Shown here: piece by piece, positions 35,341-46,299 of the stretch
How positions within the stretch are numbered: position 1 is the first letter of the stretch
Layout: every line of letters starts with the position of its first letter
Assembly (NCBI GenBank): GCA_034190945.1
Contig: CM067223.1
Coordinates: forward strand, 35,715,899 to 35,779,898
From: Octodonta nipae
Lineage: Eukaryota; Arthropoda; Insecta; Coleoptera; Chrysomelidae
DNA: 64,000 bases
Reading direction: 5' to 3'
Made by a program: the position numbers and the translations under genes
The notes under the pieces: generated by a model
The model's input: only the letters and a program-made list of their open reading frames with translations
Told to the model about the DNA's origin: nothing
Databases searched by the model: none

Positions 35341-36838
35341 TGTTGTGCTTTTCGGATCCATATCAGTCATGTGTCTATCGCATGCATGCTGGTCTATTTT
35401 TCTTCAATGCCTTTTTATTCATTGATCTTAAAGTGTTATGCTCTACATTTGTCGACCTATTCCACGTTAGTGCTACGCACTGATCGAACACTCTAAAATG
35501 CACATGCATTCGTGTATTGTTATTATTTCTAATCTACTGCTTAATTTTCCAAAGACAGTTCAGGATAGTCTTGTTCTTGTGCAACTTTCCGTTCTCAGAT
35601 TCACTCAATCAAATTTTCAAAAATTGTAATTCTTCTAGTTCTGTTTTAAAGGTTTACTACAAAACATTTGTTTATTTATATTCAGTTTAAGACGATTATA
35701 TATAGTTTTATTCTAATTGTGCTGGTATTTTCATGTAAGAGGTATGGATGATCCAGTCAGTGTCCTATATTGGTTATATATTATGGAGTTTTAAGACACT
35801 TCACAATTATTTAGTGTTTCACTAGAATTTCTGGTGATTACTGATTATTGATAAAAAAAGTGTTCTTGGATTTAGCTTTGCTGATGTCAAGCTCCTTGTA
35901 TGAATGAATCGAAATGAAAACAGTTTAAACAGCCTGTGCGATTGCACGATATGTAAATCTATGTAGCAAATTTATAACATTTACTTCGACGTTTACCGAT
36001 TTTACTGTACGTTTCAGGATATAAAAAAAAATTAGGAGTCCGCTCTGAATCTACCTTTAATATATTACAATTTTAAATAATTAAATGTATTACGTTGTTT
36101 TGGAGAAATTAGTGATACTCCCGTCATAGCTGTTTTTTTGTCGATTTTCTGGAAAACGAAAAACCTTACATAGAATATTTTGTGGTACCTTTGCTCAACA
36201 CGGTGCAGTGTAGGTCATGGCTCACAAAAACTGCCCACAAATTGATAATCTCTTCCTTTAGCGAAATCAATTAATTAAAATTGACCGAAAATGTATTCAA
36301 TATCAAAAATATTGTTTTGTTATACCCCCAACAAATGTTATTAGTTCCAAGTGGATATAATATTTTTAGTTTAGTAATATCGATTTATCTAGCATTTTAA
36401 AATTAAATATATAAATAACCAGAAAATGAAAAAATCTGTGAAAACAAAACTAAATATTTTATAGATGTGATATTTATTATTTATTAAGTTGTTCGTAAAA
36501 CATATTTCCACTCAGTAGGCGTTTAACATACTTGCTTTCATTTCCGTACAATACTCGTGATGTTAAAGTGGATCATATATCCGTATATGAGAGTCAAAGT
36601 CATGGTCGTTATCTGGGTCTTGCTTCATTAAGTAATTTATTATGGAACAGAAATACTTTAGGTATGCAGCCTTGTTATGCGATAAATCGTATTTCGTATA
36701 AGAATATTTAAATCTTGGTTACTCTATATGGCTGAAAGGGTTACATTTTTAATGTGTTTTTTTACCGAGTATTTCCAGTGTTAAGTAATTACGGAAAAAT
36801 TGTACATGACTTCGTTGGTTATTTTGCTTGTTCATTAA
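35341..36838. other. No gene recognised
   Basis: Probably partly LINE 3' flank; AT-rich with no supported coding frame or element end. Confidence 0.4.
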
Positions 36839-37018
36839 GGATTTCTCGCCTCAGATATTTTCTGTAACAGATAACTTTTGGAAATTGTCATTATAGAATA
36901 AAATGTAGAAAGCTATTTCGAAAAATTGCCAGGATTACTGGATGTCTATTTAGCAATTCTTCCTCAGCTATTCTGAGAGAAAGAGATGTCTGCAAGATGA
37001 TCAATCAATAGTCCTATA
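36839..37018 (+). repeat. Repeat H, copy 2, ending at a mariner-type insertion
   Basis: It matches copy 1 (7840-7968) and copy 3 (54632-54790, minus). The peptide FRKIARITGCLFSNSSS can be read from it. Beyond copy 1 it shares a further 40 nt with copy 3 (GAGATGTCTGCAAGATGATC versus GAGATATCTACAAATTGATT), right up to the TA where the element at 37021 begins. Confidence 0.7.
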
Positions 37019-37020
37019 TA

Positions 37021-39007
37021 CAGGGTGTAAACGGTTTGAGTGCAAAGATTTTGAAGAACAATACTTCAGGCAAAAACAAATCAAAAAGCTTTATAACATT
37101 TTCTAAAATAAACTATAGTTTTGCCAAAAAGGACACATAAAGTTAGAGTTTATGTAGCCCTTGCTACAGTGAATAATACAATAATTTCAATACTCAATAG
37201 CTTATACATCTTTAATAGCCACATTAAAAATGAAAATTGATTATTTAAACTCGAAATATGCTTTTATAATTTAGTGTAAGTTTCTCCGAATAGATATGGC
37301 AACGTGGCATACAGACCAACTTATTTACTACATATTTTACTTTAACGACGACTGAGAAATACGATTGTTTTTTGCGATTTCGATTCTTGTAAATAAGAAT
37401 AGATAAATGGTAAAGTGATTTGAATGATATCTAAATAAATTTAAATAAATAAAATCGGTTGTGATTAGTGTGTAAGTTCGAAAATTAAGAATAGTGCGAC
37501 AGTATTTATTTGTAATAAATAATGGCCGATTATACAATTAGGGAAAGACATGACATGCTCTTAATTTATGGGGAAAGCAGACGTAATTGCAGAATAGCAA
37601 GAATGTTATACACGGAAAGGTTTCTAAACAGACGCCTGCCCAATGCTAGGACATTCGTAGCTGTTTCGCAGAGGCTTCTGGAAACAGGTAGTGTAATACC
37701 ACAAATAAATAATCGCGGACCACAGCGACATATTCGTATCTTAGCTGCTGAGGATCAAATACTATACCTTATCGACATCAACCCATATCGTAGCACACGG
37801 AGTATTGGAAGTGAACTGCAAATTTCTCACACTGTTGTTCATAGAACATTACGGGAACAATTGCTCTATCCATATCACATGCAGCGGGTTCAATTGATGA
37901 TTTTCCATCAAGGCTTAATTTCTGTCGTTGGTTCCTCAGAAAACATCGACAATTTTCTAATTTTGTGAACAATATTTTAACAACAGATGAAGCAAGTTTT
38001 AATAGGAATGGTATAATAAATTTTCATAATACGCATTAGTGGTCTGAGTTAAATCCGCACGAAATACGCCAGTCAGTATTTCAACACCAATTCTCAGTTA
38101 ACGTGTGGGCTGGAATAGTTGGTGAATACTTGGTTGGGCCATTTATACTGCCTGCACATTTGACAGGTGAGAATTACATTTATTTTTTGAACAACACGCT
38201 ACCAGATTTGTTAGATGAAGTGAACCTACAAACACGTTCCAATATGTGGTACTTACATGACGGAGCACCTGCCCACCCAAGTCATCTAGTTGTCGACTTC
38301 TTAAATAGAACATTTCCCCGTCGTTGGATTGGTCGAAACGGATATATAAGTTGGCCAGCAAGATCTCCTGATCTCAATCCTTTAGATTTCTACTTATGGG
38401 GACCCATGAAAAGTAATGTTTACAAGACCCCAATTGTTGACGAGAGTGACCTTAGACAACGCATTTTTCCAATATTCCATGAATTTTTTCTCGCATACGT
38501 GAAAATTGGATTTACATATTTACTTGTCTAATATAAATAATATTAATTAAATCAGTAATAATGACTCTTCGAATAATTTAACTGGTAAAAAACTACATAT
38601 ACAGATCTCTTGAGTTGAATATCATATTTACCCAACTTTGTATAATTGCATAAAAGAAACCGCCAAATACAAATTCTAATTGCAATACCTTGTATTAAAA
38701 ACGTAAATATTTTCAACAAAATATTTCATACATTTTTATTTAATTCTAAGGTCAATATCATCAGTCAATACAAAAACACAGGTGTTTATTTTTTTGTCGG
38801 CGTAGTCATTCCTTTATTATTCGCGCTAAGAGTGAATCTGCTTCGAACGCGAGCGACGTTGCCGGATTGACAATAATTTACTTAATATGTTTTAGGGATT
38901 TTCTTGGTTATTAAGGCCTACTGACCATAGTGGTATAAGAGTTTTTGTTTAATTTGGTGTATACTACCTCCACCTAAAATATATGCACTCAAACTATTTA
39001 CACCCTG
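37021..39007 (+). mobile_element. DD41D Tc1/mariner-type element with TA target sites
   Basis: The ends are inverted repeats: CAGGGTGTAAACGGTTTGAG at the left and the reverse complement CAGGGTGTAAATAGTTTGAG at the right, about 27 bp in all with few differences. TA flanks both sides (37019-37020 and 39008-39009), as expected of the IS630/Tc1/mariner group. The length is 1987 bp. It carries one decayed transposase gene in sense orientation. The flanks on both sides belong to repeat H. Confidence 0.92.
37522..38531 (+). pseudogene. DD41D transposase, broken by a frameshift and a stop
   Basis: The first part (37522-37968) has an N-terminal region of the kind common in insect transposases of this group, starting MADYTIRERHDMLLIYGESR, and a helix-turn-helix region ending SHTVVHRTLRE. 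A frameshift near 37910-37950 and an in-frame TAG near 38037 separate it from the second part (38103-38531). The catalytic residues survive. They are the aspartate in TTDEASF (codon 37986), in YLHDGAPAH (codon 38259) and in SPDLNPLDFYLW (codon 38385). The last two have exactly 41 residues between them, hence DD41D. The C-terminus is probably also frameshifted after VDESDLRQRIFP. Confidence 0.85.
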
Positions 39008-39009
39008 TA

Positions 39010-39162
39010 TAAGTAGTGTTTTGTATATTGTGTTGTATCCACATTTTTTTCGGAATGGTCACACTCAAACTTCTCAAAAAGTTAATGTATGGATAGGAGT
39101 ACTGGGAAACTATATTGTAGGGCCAATACTTTTAGATGAAAATTTAATAGGACATCTTAACA
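39010..39162 (+). pseudogene. Second mariner-type transposase relic
   Basis: 39061-39162 encodes HTQTSQKVNVWIGVLGNYIV then GPILLDENLIGHLN. This corresponds to the block between the first and second catalytic aspartates of the same transposase group (compare VNVWAGIVGEYLVGPFIL in the neighbouring element). Everything before and after is lost. It lies immediately outside the right end of the element 37021-39007. Confidence 0.7.
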
Positions 39163-39869
39163 TCCTAACCGTGAAAAAGCTATAACTTCGTTAGTATTGG
39201 GTCTACAGGGATCTCAAATCAATCACTATATTATTTTTTAAAGCTAAAATTTCACTTATCATGTTTTTTCGATAAAAAGCTTTATATACGTGTTTTTTTT
39301 GGTTGAAAAATTCACTCTTTCAGTCAGGAATAAGCTAAAAAGTATTAGCTTCACGACAAAAGCATAAAATTAGTCAATTTATGGATTTTTATTGAAAGAA
39401 AAATTTTCCACCTCGAAAAGTGATGGCATCCCTCCCCAGGTAAACAATACCTCTCGGCACAGGGTCAACTTTGAAGTATAGGGTAAGCAGAACCTATTTT
39501 CAAATTTTTATGCAAATCGGTGCTTTTTGGTAAAATTGTACGGTAATTGGGTTATTGACTATAAGTAACTTAGTAATTGTCAGCCAATCATTATGCATAG
39601 AGGTTTATTCACTATAAATGCACACTAGATCTACAGGAAGTATCAGGGTTCTCTCTTAAACCTTAATGGTATATATCTGTATTTCTGTTACATGTCTGTA
39701 TTTCATTGTATGGCCTCGGAAAATGTAATGTTTCAGCTTGTTTGTTATCTTCATCCACAATAACTCCCGATTGAACATTATGGAAAAAATACTAAATAAT
39801 CTTTGTTAATTATGAGAAAGTTAAACAGAAAGGATAAAATTCGGTGGGGTATGTGCAATAGAGCGAATG
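39163..39869. other. No gene recognised
   Basis: AT-rich sequence. A phrase like AAGCTATAACTTCGTTAGTA is of the kind seen in long terminal repeats of mariner-type elements, but no partner was found. Confidence 0.4.
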
Positions 39870-40195
39870 CCTAAGGACTGGACTAAAGCAATCGTATGTC
39901 TTATACCCAAGAAATGAGTCTAACTAGAACCTGCAAATTGTAGAGACATGGCAGTATTGGAGATATGCTACTAGGTGCTGGAGCAATACTTTACAAGTAG
40001 AGTATGCAGATGGAGAAATAGGCTAGTATCAGGCTGAATATACAATGGATTTCTGACAGACCAAATTTTCACCCTAAAAATGTGCTTCACCTTCTATTTG
40101 TGAATTTTAGAAAGTAATAGGACCAAATTAACCGAGAACAGATATATAACGCAATGAGAGAGCTGAAAATACAACAGAAAATGATTAACTTTTAA
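39870..40195 (+). pseudogene. LINE reverse-transcriptase fragment
   Basis: The order of blocks is that of insect LINE RT: RMPKDWTKAIVCLIPKK, then EPANCRDMAVLEICY (for NYRGIALL), then NGFLTDQIFTLKM (for GFRRGRSTTDQIFTL), then INREQIYNAMRELKIQQKM. The catalytic FADD block is missing, and stops and frameshifts are present. The Gypsy element begins 50 nt downstream, so the LINE was probably cut by that insertion or by a deletion. Confidence 0.68.
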
Positions 40196-40244
40196 TAGAC
40201 TAATTAATTAGTTTTTGTATAGTTGCTTCCGAATCTTTCCATAT

Positions 40245-40557
40245 TGTTATATAGCTCGTGGGTCCAATTAAAATTATACAACTAATAGTCACATTCACTT
40301 TTCTAGAACTATCATTTACATCAAATTATACAGAACAGCTGATTCAAATCGCAATAACAATTCTACATATAAGCTATTCGCTGTACTAAGTGACTTGCGA
40401 TCGTGGGCTCCTTCCTTTTAAAACCAGCATCGAAAATTCTCGTAAAATCAATCATCAATTCTACAGCTGCCGAGCCATTTCGAGAACTATATTTTTCCTC
40501 AAAGCGATCGGTGTCGTGCTAGAATGAAACTAGGGCCGGCTTAAGGAAATTTCGTCA
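40245..40557 (-). repeat. 3' LTR of the Gypsy element (313 bp)
   Basis: In element orientation it starts TGACGAAATTTCC and ends CTATATAACA, the usual TG...CA. It lies directly after a purine-rich tract. It matches 45540-45729, which lacks about 55 nt from the middle and the first 100 or so nt. Confidence 0.85.
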
Positions 40558-40577
40558 CAAACCCCTCCCCCCCTTTT
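40558..40577 (-). promoter_or_regulatory. Polypurine tract
   Basis: On the minus strand AAAAGGGGGGGAGGGGTTTG lies immediately before the 3' LTR start. It would prime plus-strand DNA synthesis. The pol stop codon (40576-40578) overlaps its start. Confidence 0.8.
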
Positions 40578-41794
40578 AATTCTGATAGTCCCGGTCAGAA
40601 ACATCCTCTCCATGGTAGGGAGCGAGTCTATCTAAATGGACCACCATCAACTTAGCCCTGGGGTTTCGACGGATCGGGTAGACGACGTCATTAAGCCTCT
40701 TGACCACCTCGTATGGACCATCCCAGGCGGGTGTAATCTTTGGGGATTTACCCTTGCTCTGTTGGGGGTTGTACAGCTAGACTTTGTCCCTCTCTTGGAA
40801 GCCGACTGAAATGGCCTTGAGGTCGAATCGCGTCTTCATCTGGTCACTGTTGGCCAACATCTGCGTTCGGGCTAATTCGTGTATTGCCAGCATGTTATAT
40901 CGGAGCTGGTCGGCATAATCGTCGATGTCTTGGAAAGGTTCTTCGGGGGAGCCAAAAGCCAAATTGCAAAGTAATCGCAGCTCCTTCTCGAATAGGACCT
41001 TGGCTGGAGTCAGGCCGGTACTATTATGTACGGCAGAGAGATATGCCAACAGGAATAGGGGAATATGCTGATCCCAATCACGCTGGTTATTGCTGACGAC
41101 GTTGGATAGGTGTTGTTCCAAGGTCCTGTTGAATCTTTCCACCATTCCGCCTGACTGTGGGTGTAATGGTGTTGTTCTCGTTTTCCTGATCCCCAACATC
41201 GTGCAGACCTTCTGGAATACATTCGATTCGAAGTTACGCCCCTGGTCTGAATGTAGTTCCATCGAGACACCAAACCTGCTGAATAATTGTTCTACTAGCA
41301 CCGTCGCTACCGTGGTTGCCTCTTGGTTGGGTATCACATATGCCATTTGCTGAAGTAATCCATTGCGACCAGAATGTATTTATTCCCCCTCTCAGACTCG
41401 GGAAACGGAGAGACAACATCGATGGCAATTCTCTCAAATGGGACGCCCACATTGTACTGTTGCATTCTGCTCTTGGTTCTTGGTCCGGGTCTTCGCGCCC
41501 TAACTGGCTGCACAGTTGTCACATTTCCTGCACCAAGCTCTGACGTCGGTCAGGATGACTGGTACCTTTTTCTTAGGAACTACCAGTTGGGACTTGGTTT
41601 CTCGGCCATCAGTGCTTTCCCAAACTTGCTTGAGCATTCCATTCTCTATTCTCCCATTGGGCCCATAACGATTTCAGCACGCCCGAGTACCTAGCTACCT
41701 CGTCCAATCGTGGCCGGGGTGTCCCTCTCGTTTTGAGTGAAAAGATTGGTTCGATGTCTAGTTCAGCCATTTGGTCCTGGATGCACTGTTCCAT
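40576..41794 (-). pseudogene. Gypsy integrase
   Basis: It inserts element DNA into the genome. The catalytic core keeps its DDE residues: aspartate in FERIAIDVVSPFP, aspartate in ELHSDQGRNFES, glutamate in SGGMVERFNRTLEQH. The C-terminal GPY/F module follows (WDGPYEVVKRLNDVVYPIR). The longest open stretch (41346-40777) ends at a TAG where the family has tryptophan. A frame change near 41335-41350 splits the core after DYFSKWHM. Further breaks between 41609 and 41522 disturb the N-terminal zinc-binding region. The core residues look usable, but the gene cannot be read through. Confidence 0.88.
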
Positions 41795-42003
41795 TGTTCA
41801 GTCTTCATTGGCTTGCACTCGGATCTGTTTGATGGATATACCCTCTGGTTGTTCCGTGTTCAGACAATGTCCGCATTCTGCTCTACAGAGCCTTCTGGAT
41901 AGGGCATCGGCATTATTGTGCAAACGGCCGGCACGGTGTTCCCCCTTGATATCGTATTGCCGTAGTTTCTCCATCCACCTGGCCAGTTATCCTTCCGGGG
42001 TCT

Positions 42004-42579
42004 TCATGTCCAGCAGCCATTTGAGGCCGCATGATCTGTCCGGATTAAGAAATGACGACCATAAAGGTATTTGTGGAAATGGTCTACAGCCCTTATTATT
42101 TCCAGAAGTTCTTTTCTGGTGACACAATAATTTCTTTCCGATTTCGAGAATCCACGGCTGTAGTACTCGATCACCCTCTCTTCACCATCTTGCACCTGGG
42201 ATAGGACGGCCCCCAAACCTGTGTTGCTGGCGGCGGTATCTAAGATGAACTTGCCGGACTGTGTAGGAAAGGCTAGGATTGGGTTGGAACATAGTGCTGC
42301 CTTCAGTCGTCTGAATGATTTTTCGCAATCCTGATTCCAACGGAAGGTCTCTTTCCTAGTGGTCTTCCGATGAAGGGGTGCGACAATGGTGGCAAATCCC
42401 TCAACAAATCGCCTGTAGTAGGAACAGAAGCCCAAGAAGCTTCGGAGTTCATGCTTGTCTCTTGGGTCTGGCCAATCACGGATGACTTCTATCTTGTCAT
42501 CTTGTCCTCGTTGGTGCGAATTTCTGACTCGGAAACGACGTGGCCCAAAAAATCTACTTCTTTCTGGAACAAGGGACAC
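42004..42579 (-). pseudogene. Gypsy RNase H and RT connection
   Basis: From about 42495 the frame encodes the RT thumb/connection (DKHELRSFLGFCSYYRRFVE) and then RNase H (GKFILDTAASNTGLGAVLSQ, SERNYCVTRKELLEII, FLIRTDHAAS). In this family the first catalytic aspartate lies in DTDASN. Here it reads DTAASN, an Asp-to-Ala change that should abolish activity. The glutamate of KELLEI and the aspartate of RTDH remain. The first 27 or so codons of the open frame overlap the RT gene out of frame, so the true join is a frameshift near 42495. Confidence 0.85.
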
Positions 42580-43379
42580 TTCTTCGGGTTGAGTCTCAGG
42601 TTGGCTTTATTAATTCTGGAGAATACTTCGTCCAGGTTCTGCAGATGGTCGCCGAATGTCTGATCCATGACTAGAATGTCGTCGAGGTATACTAAGCACG
42701 TCCTCCATGTTAACCTGCTCAGTACATACTCCATTAGCCTCTCAAATGTAGTGGGTGCATTACATAACCCAAAGTGCATTACTGTGAACTGAAACAGCCC
42801 TTTACTGGTGGAGAACGCTGTCTTCTCTCTGTTGTTTGCGTGTAGACCCACCTGCCAATATCCAATTTTTAGGTCTCGTGTGGAAAACCAACGGGAGCCC
42901 GCTAGTGTGGTCAGAGTGTCATCGATTCGGGGTAGTGGATAGCTGTCTTTCTTCGTGACATCATTCAGCTTCCTGTAATCCACGCAAAATCGGGTGGTTC
43001 CATCCTTCTTTTTAACTAGCACGACGGGGGCAGACCATGGGCCCATGGATGGCTCAATAACTCCATATTGTAACATGGACTCGATGTTTTCCTCGACTGC
43101 CTGTTGTTGCCACAATGGTAGTCGTCTAGGTGGTATTCTGATGGGTTGAGCCTTTGCAGTATCTATTCGATAATGGATGATGTTGGTGCGACCGGTGGTT
43201 CCATTTTTACTGTTAAAAATTTGCCAGTGCTTTGTGATAAATTGCTTGGTTTTCTTCTGGTTCTCTGGTGTCAGGTTTGTCAAATGGTCAGCAAACTGTT
43301 GTAGGAACTCTTTACTGGGCCCTGTTTCCTTCACCGACGTCTGGTACTCTTTTTCGAAATTGATGATGGCTCGAAACAA
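42489..43379 (-). CDS. Gypsy reverse transcriptase core, open for 296 codons
   Basis: The RT palm and fingers are intact in one frame. They read VVLVKKKDGTTRFCVDYRKL, then PLPRIDDTL, then FSTRDLKIGYWQVGL carrying the first catalytic aspartate, then FGLCNAPTTFERLME, then CLVYLDDILVM with the two adjacent catalytic aspartates, then NPKKCPLFQKEVDFLGHVV. It copies element RNA into DNA in the cytoplasmic particle. Upstream it joins the protease region with a frame change near 43340-43380. Downstream it is cut off from RNase H by a frameshift near 42495. The domain looks well preserved, but it is part of a broken polyprotein. Confidence 0.92.
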   Translation of the reverse strand: MFRAIINFEKEYQTSVKETGPSKEFLQQFADHLTNLTPENQKKTKQFITKHWQIFNSKNGTTGRTNIIHYRIDTAKAQPIRIPPRRLPLWQQQAVEENIESMLQYGVIEPSMGPWSAPVVLVKKKDGTTRFCVDYRKLNDVTKKDSYPLPRIDDTLTTLAGSRWFSTRDLKIGYWQVGLHANNREKTAFSTSKGLFQFTVMHFGLCNAPTTFERLMEYVLSRLTWRTCLVYLDDILVMDQTFGDHLQNLDEVFSRINKANLRLNPKKCPLFQKEVDFLGHVVSESEIRTNEDKMTR

Positions 43380-43540
43380 GCTATCTCTTGACCATTGGTA
43401 ATTCTGATGTCGTGGTTGGACAAATTCGTGACTCTAATTGGTATATCTCGTGCGGTTTTAACTATAGCCCGTCCAACTAAGTAGTCATGAGCTGAGTGTA
43501 CGGGCTCCACCATTCCAACGCATCTCCCAGGATTGCTGTC

Positions 43541-43960
43541 TTACTGCCCATGAATAATCTGTTCCGTTCGACCGGGAATTCGGGTGGTGGATTTTGCTAA
43601 TATTTTTATGGAGGCCGCTGAGCTGTTGACGGGCCGTGCCAATACAAATTCTTCATTTAGGAACCGAAGAACATCATATCTCGGGTCAAACATAAATCCA
43701 TGCTGGCTGATTAGGTCCATACTCAATATGAAATCGTCCTCAATATTTGCTACCAGGACCCTATGCCGGATCTTGTTGTCCCTTGTCTGCAGCACGACAT
43801 CTGCCCCACCATGTATTGACATGGACTCGCCGGTGACTGTCCTGGGCTGGATGTTGTTGTTAGTTGGCCGGAGCCCTCAAGACCCTGGACCTGGCGATGG
43901 ACACAGCGGCGCCGGTGTCGATGGTGATGGTAATTGCTCTGCCATTGATGGTGCCCCTGA
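43541..43960 (-). pseudogene. Gypsy aspartic protease
   Basis: The active-site triad DTG (minus strand, codons at 43911-43919) sits in ITITIDTGAAVSIAR. After a frameshift near 43850 the second half continues as RVLVANIEDDFILSMDLISQ, the hydrophobic strand and ILG/ISMD-like flap region typical of these retropepsins. A spacer frame (43513-43331) leads on to RT. The enzyme would cut the Gag-Pol polyprotein; the frameshift after the active site prevents that here. Confidence 0.82.
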
Positions 43961-44044
43961 GGACTAGGCTGCTGCTATCTCGGCAAAATCCCCAGATGGA
44001 TACTGTTCTGGGGGCTGGTGGAGGGTTAGTCAGCATTCGCCCCC

Positions 44045-44800
44045 TTATGCTGATGGATTGGAGTTTCCCTGGTTGGTAAGGTCGGTTTGTTGGCTACCCC
44101 TGGTTGGTAATCGTTCCGGTAGCCTTACTCTGCAGTCACGTTGAAAGTGTCCTGTCAGTCCGCAGCGGTAACATGCCCCTCTGGTGCCAGTTCTTTGCGA
44201 CCTTTCTAATATTTTGTTCAGACCAGCCAGCAGCGCTTGAAATGGTGACTCTGACTCTTCCTGGTTGAAGGAAACTGCTCGAACCCTCGGCTTGGACATG
44301 TTCATGAGGGCCTCTACTTCCAAAGCCCGAAGTAGAGCTTCATTACTTTTCTTGACGCCACTTAGTTTTAGATTTCGTTGTACTTCCACATCTCTGATGC
44401 TGTTTATGAAACTCTGTGAGGCCAACTGGTCTTTCGTTTCCTCTGGCAGGTCTGGGTAGGACAAGTGAACTAACCGTCTAATCTCTGCTTCGAATTCTTG
44501 GAGGCTTTCACAGGATTTTTGCGTTTTTCCACTCAGTTGGACTTGGTATACCTGATTCAAAGATTGATTGTCATATCGTTTGTCTATGATGGCGATGATC
44601 TTGTCGAAATTGCCTTGTTCATCGACGGAATGCTTTGGAGGAGTTCTAGGGCCGGACCTATTAACAAAATTACGAGAGAAGTAGATTTTTCTTGATTATC
44701 CCACCCATTAGCCACGGGCTCAAATTGCCGTTTATACATGGGCCAAGATGAACTGCCATCAAATGTGGGTGGTTTGCTAACGGAACCTTTGGTACTCATG
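44045..44800 (-). pseudogene. Gypsy gag with CCHC zinc knuckle, one frameshift
   Basis: 44838-44584 starts the capsid-like region (PPTFDGSSSWPMYKRQFEPV, then TSLVILLIGPALELLQSIP). A frameshift near 44620 moves the reading to the frame that is open at 44560-44045 (LNQVYQVQLSGKTQKSCESL, LQEFEAEIRRLVHLSYPDLP, then VEALMNMSKPRVRAV). The nucleocapsid end carries one CCHC knuckle, CYRCGLTGHFQRDC. Gag would form the particle and bind element RNA. The layout is that of insect Gypsy elements of the mdg1/412-like type. Confidence 0.85.
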
Positions 44801-45486
44801 GTGTTCTGGTATTTTCCTCGCTGTAAGCCTTGTTGCATTTTTTTATTTCTGTTTCTATCTTGTTTTGGATGTCACTGATTTTATCTTGTACTTCACTTTG
44901 TACCGTGTTTTTAATGGAATTGATTTCAAATTTCACCTGGCTCTGGATGGAATCGATGTCATCTACTTTGATTTCAAGAGTATCCACATTACTTTTTAGC
45001 ATTTTTATGTCGTCGTATTTTTCTTTTATGTCGGATTCAACTATTTGCATTCTTTCATTAACTGTTTCAATAACTTGCCATACAATTTGCATTAATTGTT
45101 CAAATTGCAGTTGTCTTTTTTCTTCAGTTACTTGTTCTCTGTTCATCTAATAATTTAAATTCATTTTGTCGTTTTAATTCAATGTGATCTTGTCTTTGTT
45201 CAAATTTCGAGAATAATCCTTCAATTAAATTATGTTGTTCACTTTTCATCGTGCAAACTAGATTTTGTTGTTTTTCTTCCATCGTAGTGACAAAATTTTC
45301 TAATACTATTTTACGTTTTTCATCAAAACATTTTATTAACCTTTGTTGAATTTCTTCTTGATGTTGTATCTCATTCTTGTCGCGTTTTTCTAGAATTTGT
45401 GCTATTTTTTCGTCTAGTCCCTCCGTAACCTGCTTGACTATTTTTTTGGTAGTTTCGTCCATTTTTTTCATGCTACGGGTTTCCAT
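44796..45486 (-). pseudogene. Coiled-coil-rich region upstream of gag
   Basis: Two overlapping frames (45486-45124, 120 codons; 45146-44796, 116 codons) are rich in Glu, Lys, Gln and Ile/Leu in heptad-like spacing. Examples are METRSMKKMDETTKKIVKQV and DIKMLKSNVDTLEIKVDDID. They overlap by about 20 nt in different frames, so a single original ORF with a frameshift is likely. In some Gypsy elements such a coiled-coil segment forms the N-terminus of Gag and helps assembly; that role here is inference. Confidence 0.65.
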
Positions 45487-45521
45487 AAATCAAATTACAA
45501 TTTAAATTGCACTTAGTCCTG

Positions 45522-45538
45522 CACTTCTGATCACCAAA
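45522..45538 (-). promoter_or_regulatory. Primer-binding site candidate
   Basis: Immediately after the LTR end (CTATATAACA) the minus strand reads AT then TTGGTGATCAGAAGTGC. A TGG start within 2-3 nt of the LTR is typical of a tRNA-primed site. I could not assign the tRNA. Confidence 0.6.
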
Positions 45539-45539
45539 T

Positions 45540-45729
45540 TGTTATATAGTTCGAGGATCCAATTAAAATTATACAACTAATATTCACTTTCAGTTTTCTA
45601 GAACTTTTATTCACATCAAATTGTACAGAACAGCTGATTCAAATCACAAGAACAATTCTCCATCAAAAGCATCGAAAATTCTCGTAAAATCAATGATCAG
45701 TTCTATAGCTGCCGAGTCATTTCGAGCAC
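45540..45729 (-). repeat. 5' LTR of the Gypsy element, truncated
   Basis: It matches the R/U5 side of the 3' LTR but lacks about 55 nt in the middle and everything beyond GCCGAGTCATTTCGAG. The missing part should hold the U3 promoter. Unrelated sequence starting with a T run follows at about 45730. Confidence 0.82.
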
Positions 45730-46070
45730 CTTTTTTTTTCACTACTTGTTTTCGATGGTTTCAAGTTTTTAGGAAACATGTCGATAGAATAGACATCGGA
45801 CTTTCAGTCAAGAAGATCATCAGGAGATTTTAGAAACCATAAACTTTGAAGAACACCTCTTTTAGCTCTGCTTCAGGTCGGTTTCATTATGTTGATGACC
45901 ATTTATAAGGTTTAGAACATGGAGAACATTCAAGACTGGAGTCTACAAGTCGTTTAAACCGCATCAATTCTCGGAGTTGATCGCCATGTAAAAATATAAA
46001 GATGGGTTTTTTAAATGTTTTAGATTTTCCTAGTCTTAGACTGAACCTCCATAACCAAAAAATTGTAATC
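45730..46070 (+). pseudogene. Possible Penelope-like RT fragment
   Basis: One frame reads SASGRFHYVDDHL (an RYVDD-type RT catalytic motif), then SRLNRINS and KNIKMGFLNVLDFPSLRL. This resembles the stretch between YVDD and FLDV in Penelope-like RTs. Stops interrupt the frame. The fragment abuts the broken 5' LTR of the Gypsy element. Confidence 0.38.
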
Positions 46071-46299
46071 AATCACAATGGTAAAGAATGGAAGATATGT
46101 GAAATTTGAATTTCCGTTCATATATTCTTTATGATGTTTATCAATCGACACCGGGCATGAAAGCCCAAATACTTTTTGATATATACGAGTATATTTTAAT
46201 TATGACATGTATTTCCCCTAAATCATCTTTTATAACTTAAATACCTATTAGGATAGGTTTTATTGCATTTCTGTGTTCCTCCCTACGGAAACCTGCTTT
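46071..46299. other. Spacer, nothing recognised
   Basis: Short AT-rich segment with no supported feature. Confidence 0.4.

Larger units (their letters stand above)
40245..45729 (-). mobile_element. Ty3/Gypsy LTR retrotransposon, nearly complete but defective
   Basis: A minus-strand element with gag and pol between two related LTRs. In element orientation the order is 5' LTR (truncated), primer-binding site, a coiled-coil-rich ORF, gag with zinc knuckle, protease, RT, RNase H, integrase, polypurine tract, 3' LTR. Integrase after RNase H identifies Ty3/Gypsy rather than Copia. The left flank is ATAT (40241-40244). The right flank is lost because the 5' LTR is cut at about 45729. The block is clearly richer in GC than its surroundings. 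At least five frameshifts or stops are visible. It has no env-like gene. Confidence 0.93.

Noticed and set aside
45770..45835. CTGATGATC...CTGAAAG on the minus strand, another possible hammerhead
   Set aside because: Stem II has only two pairs and no cleavage triplet follows the possible stem III.
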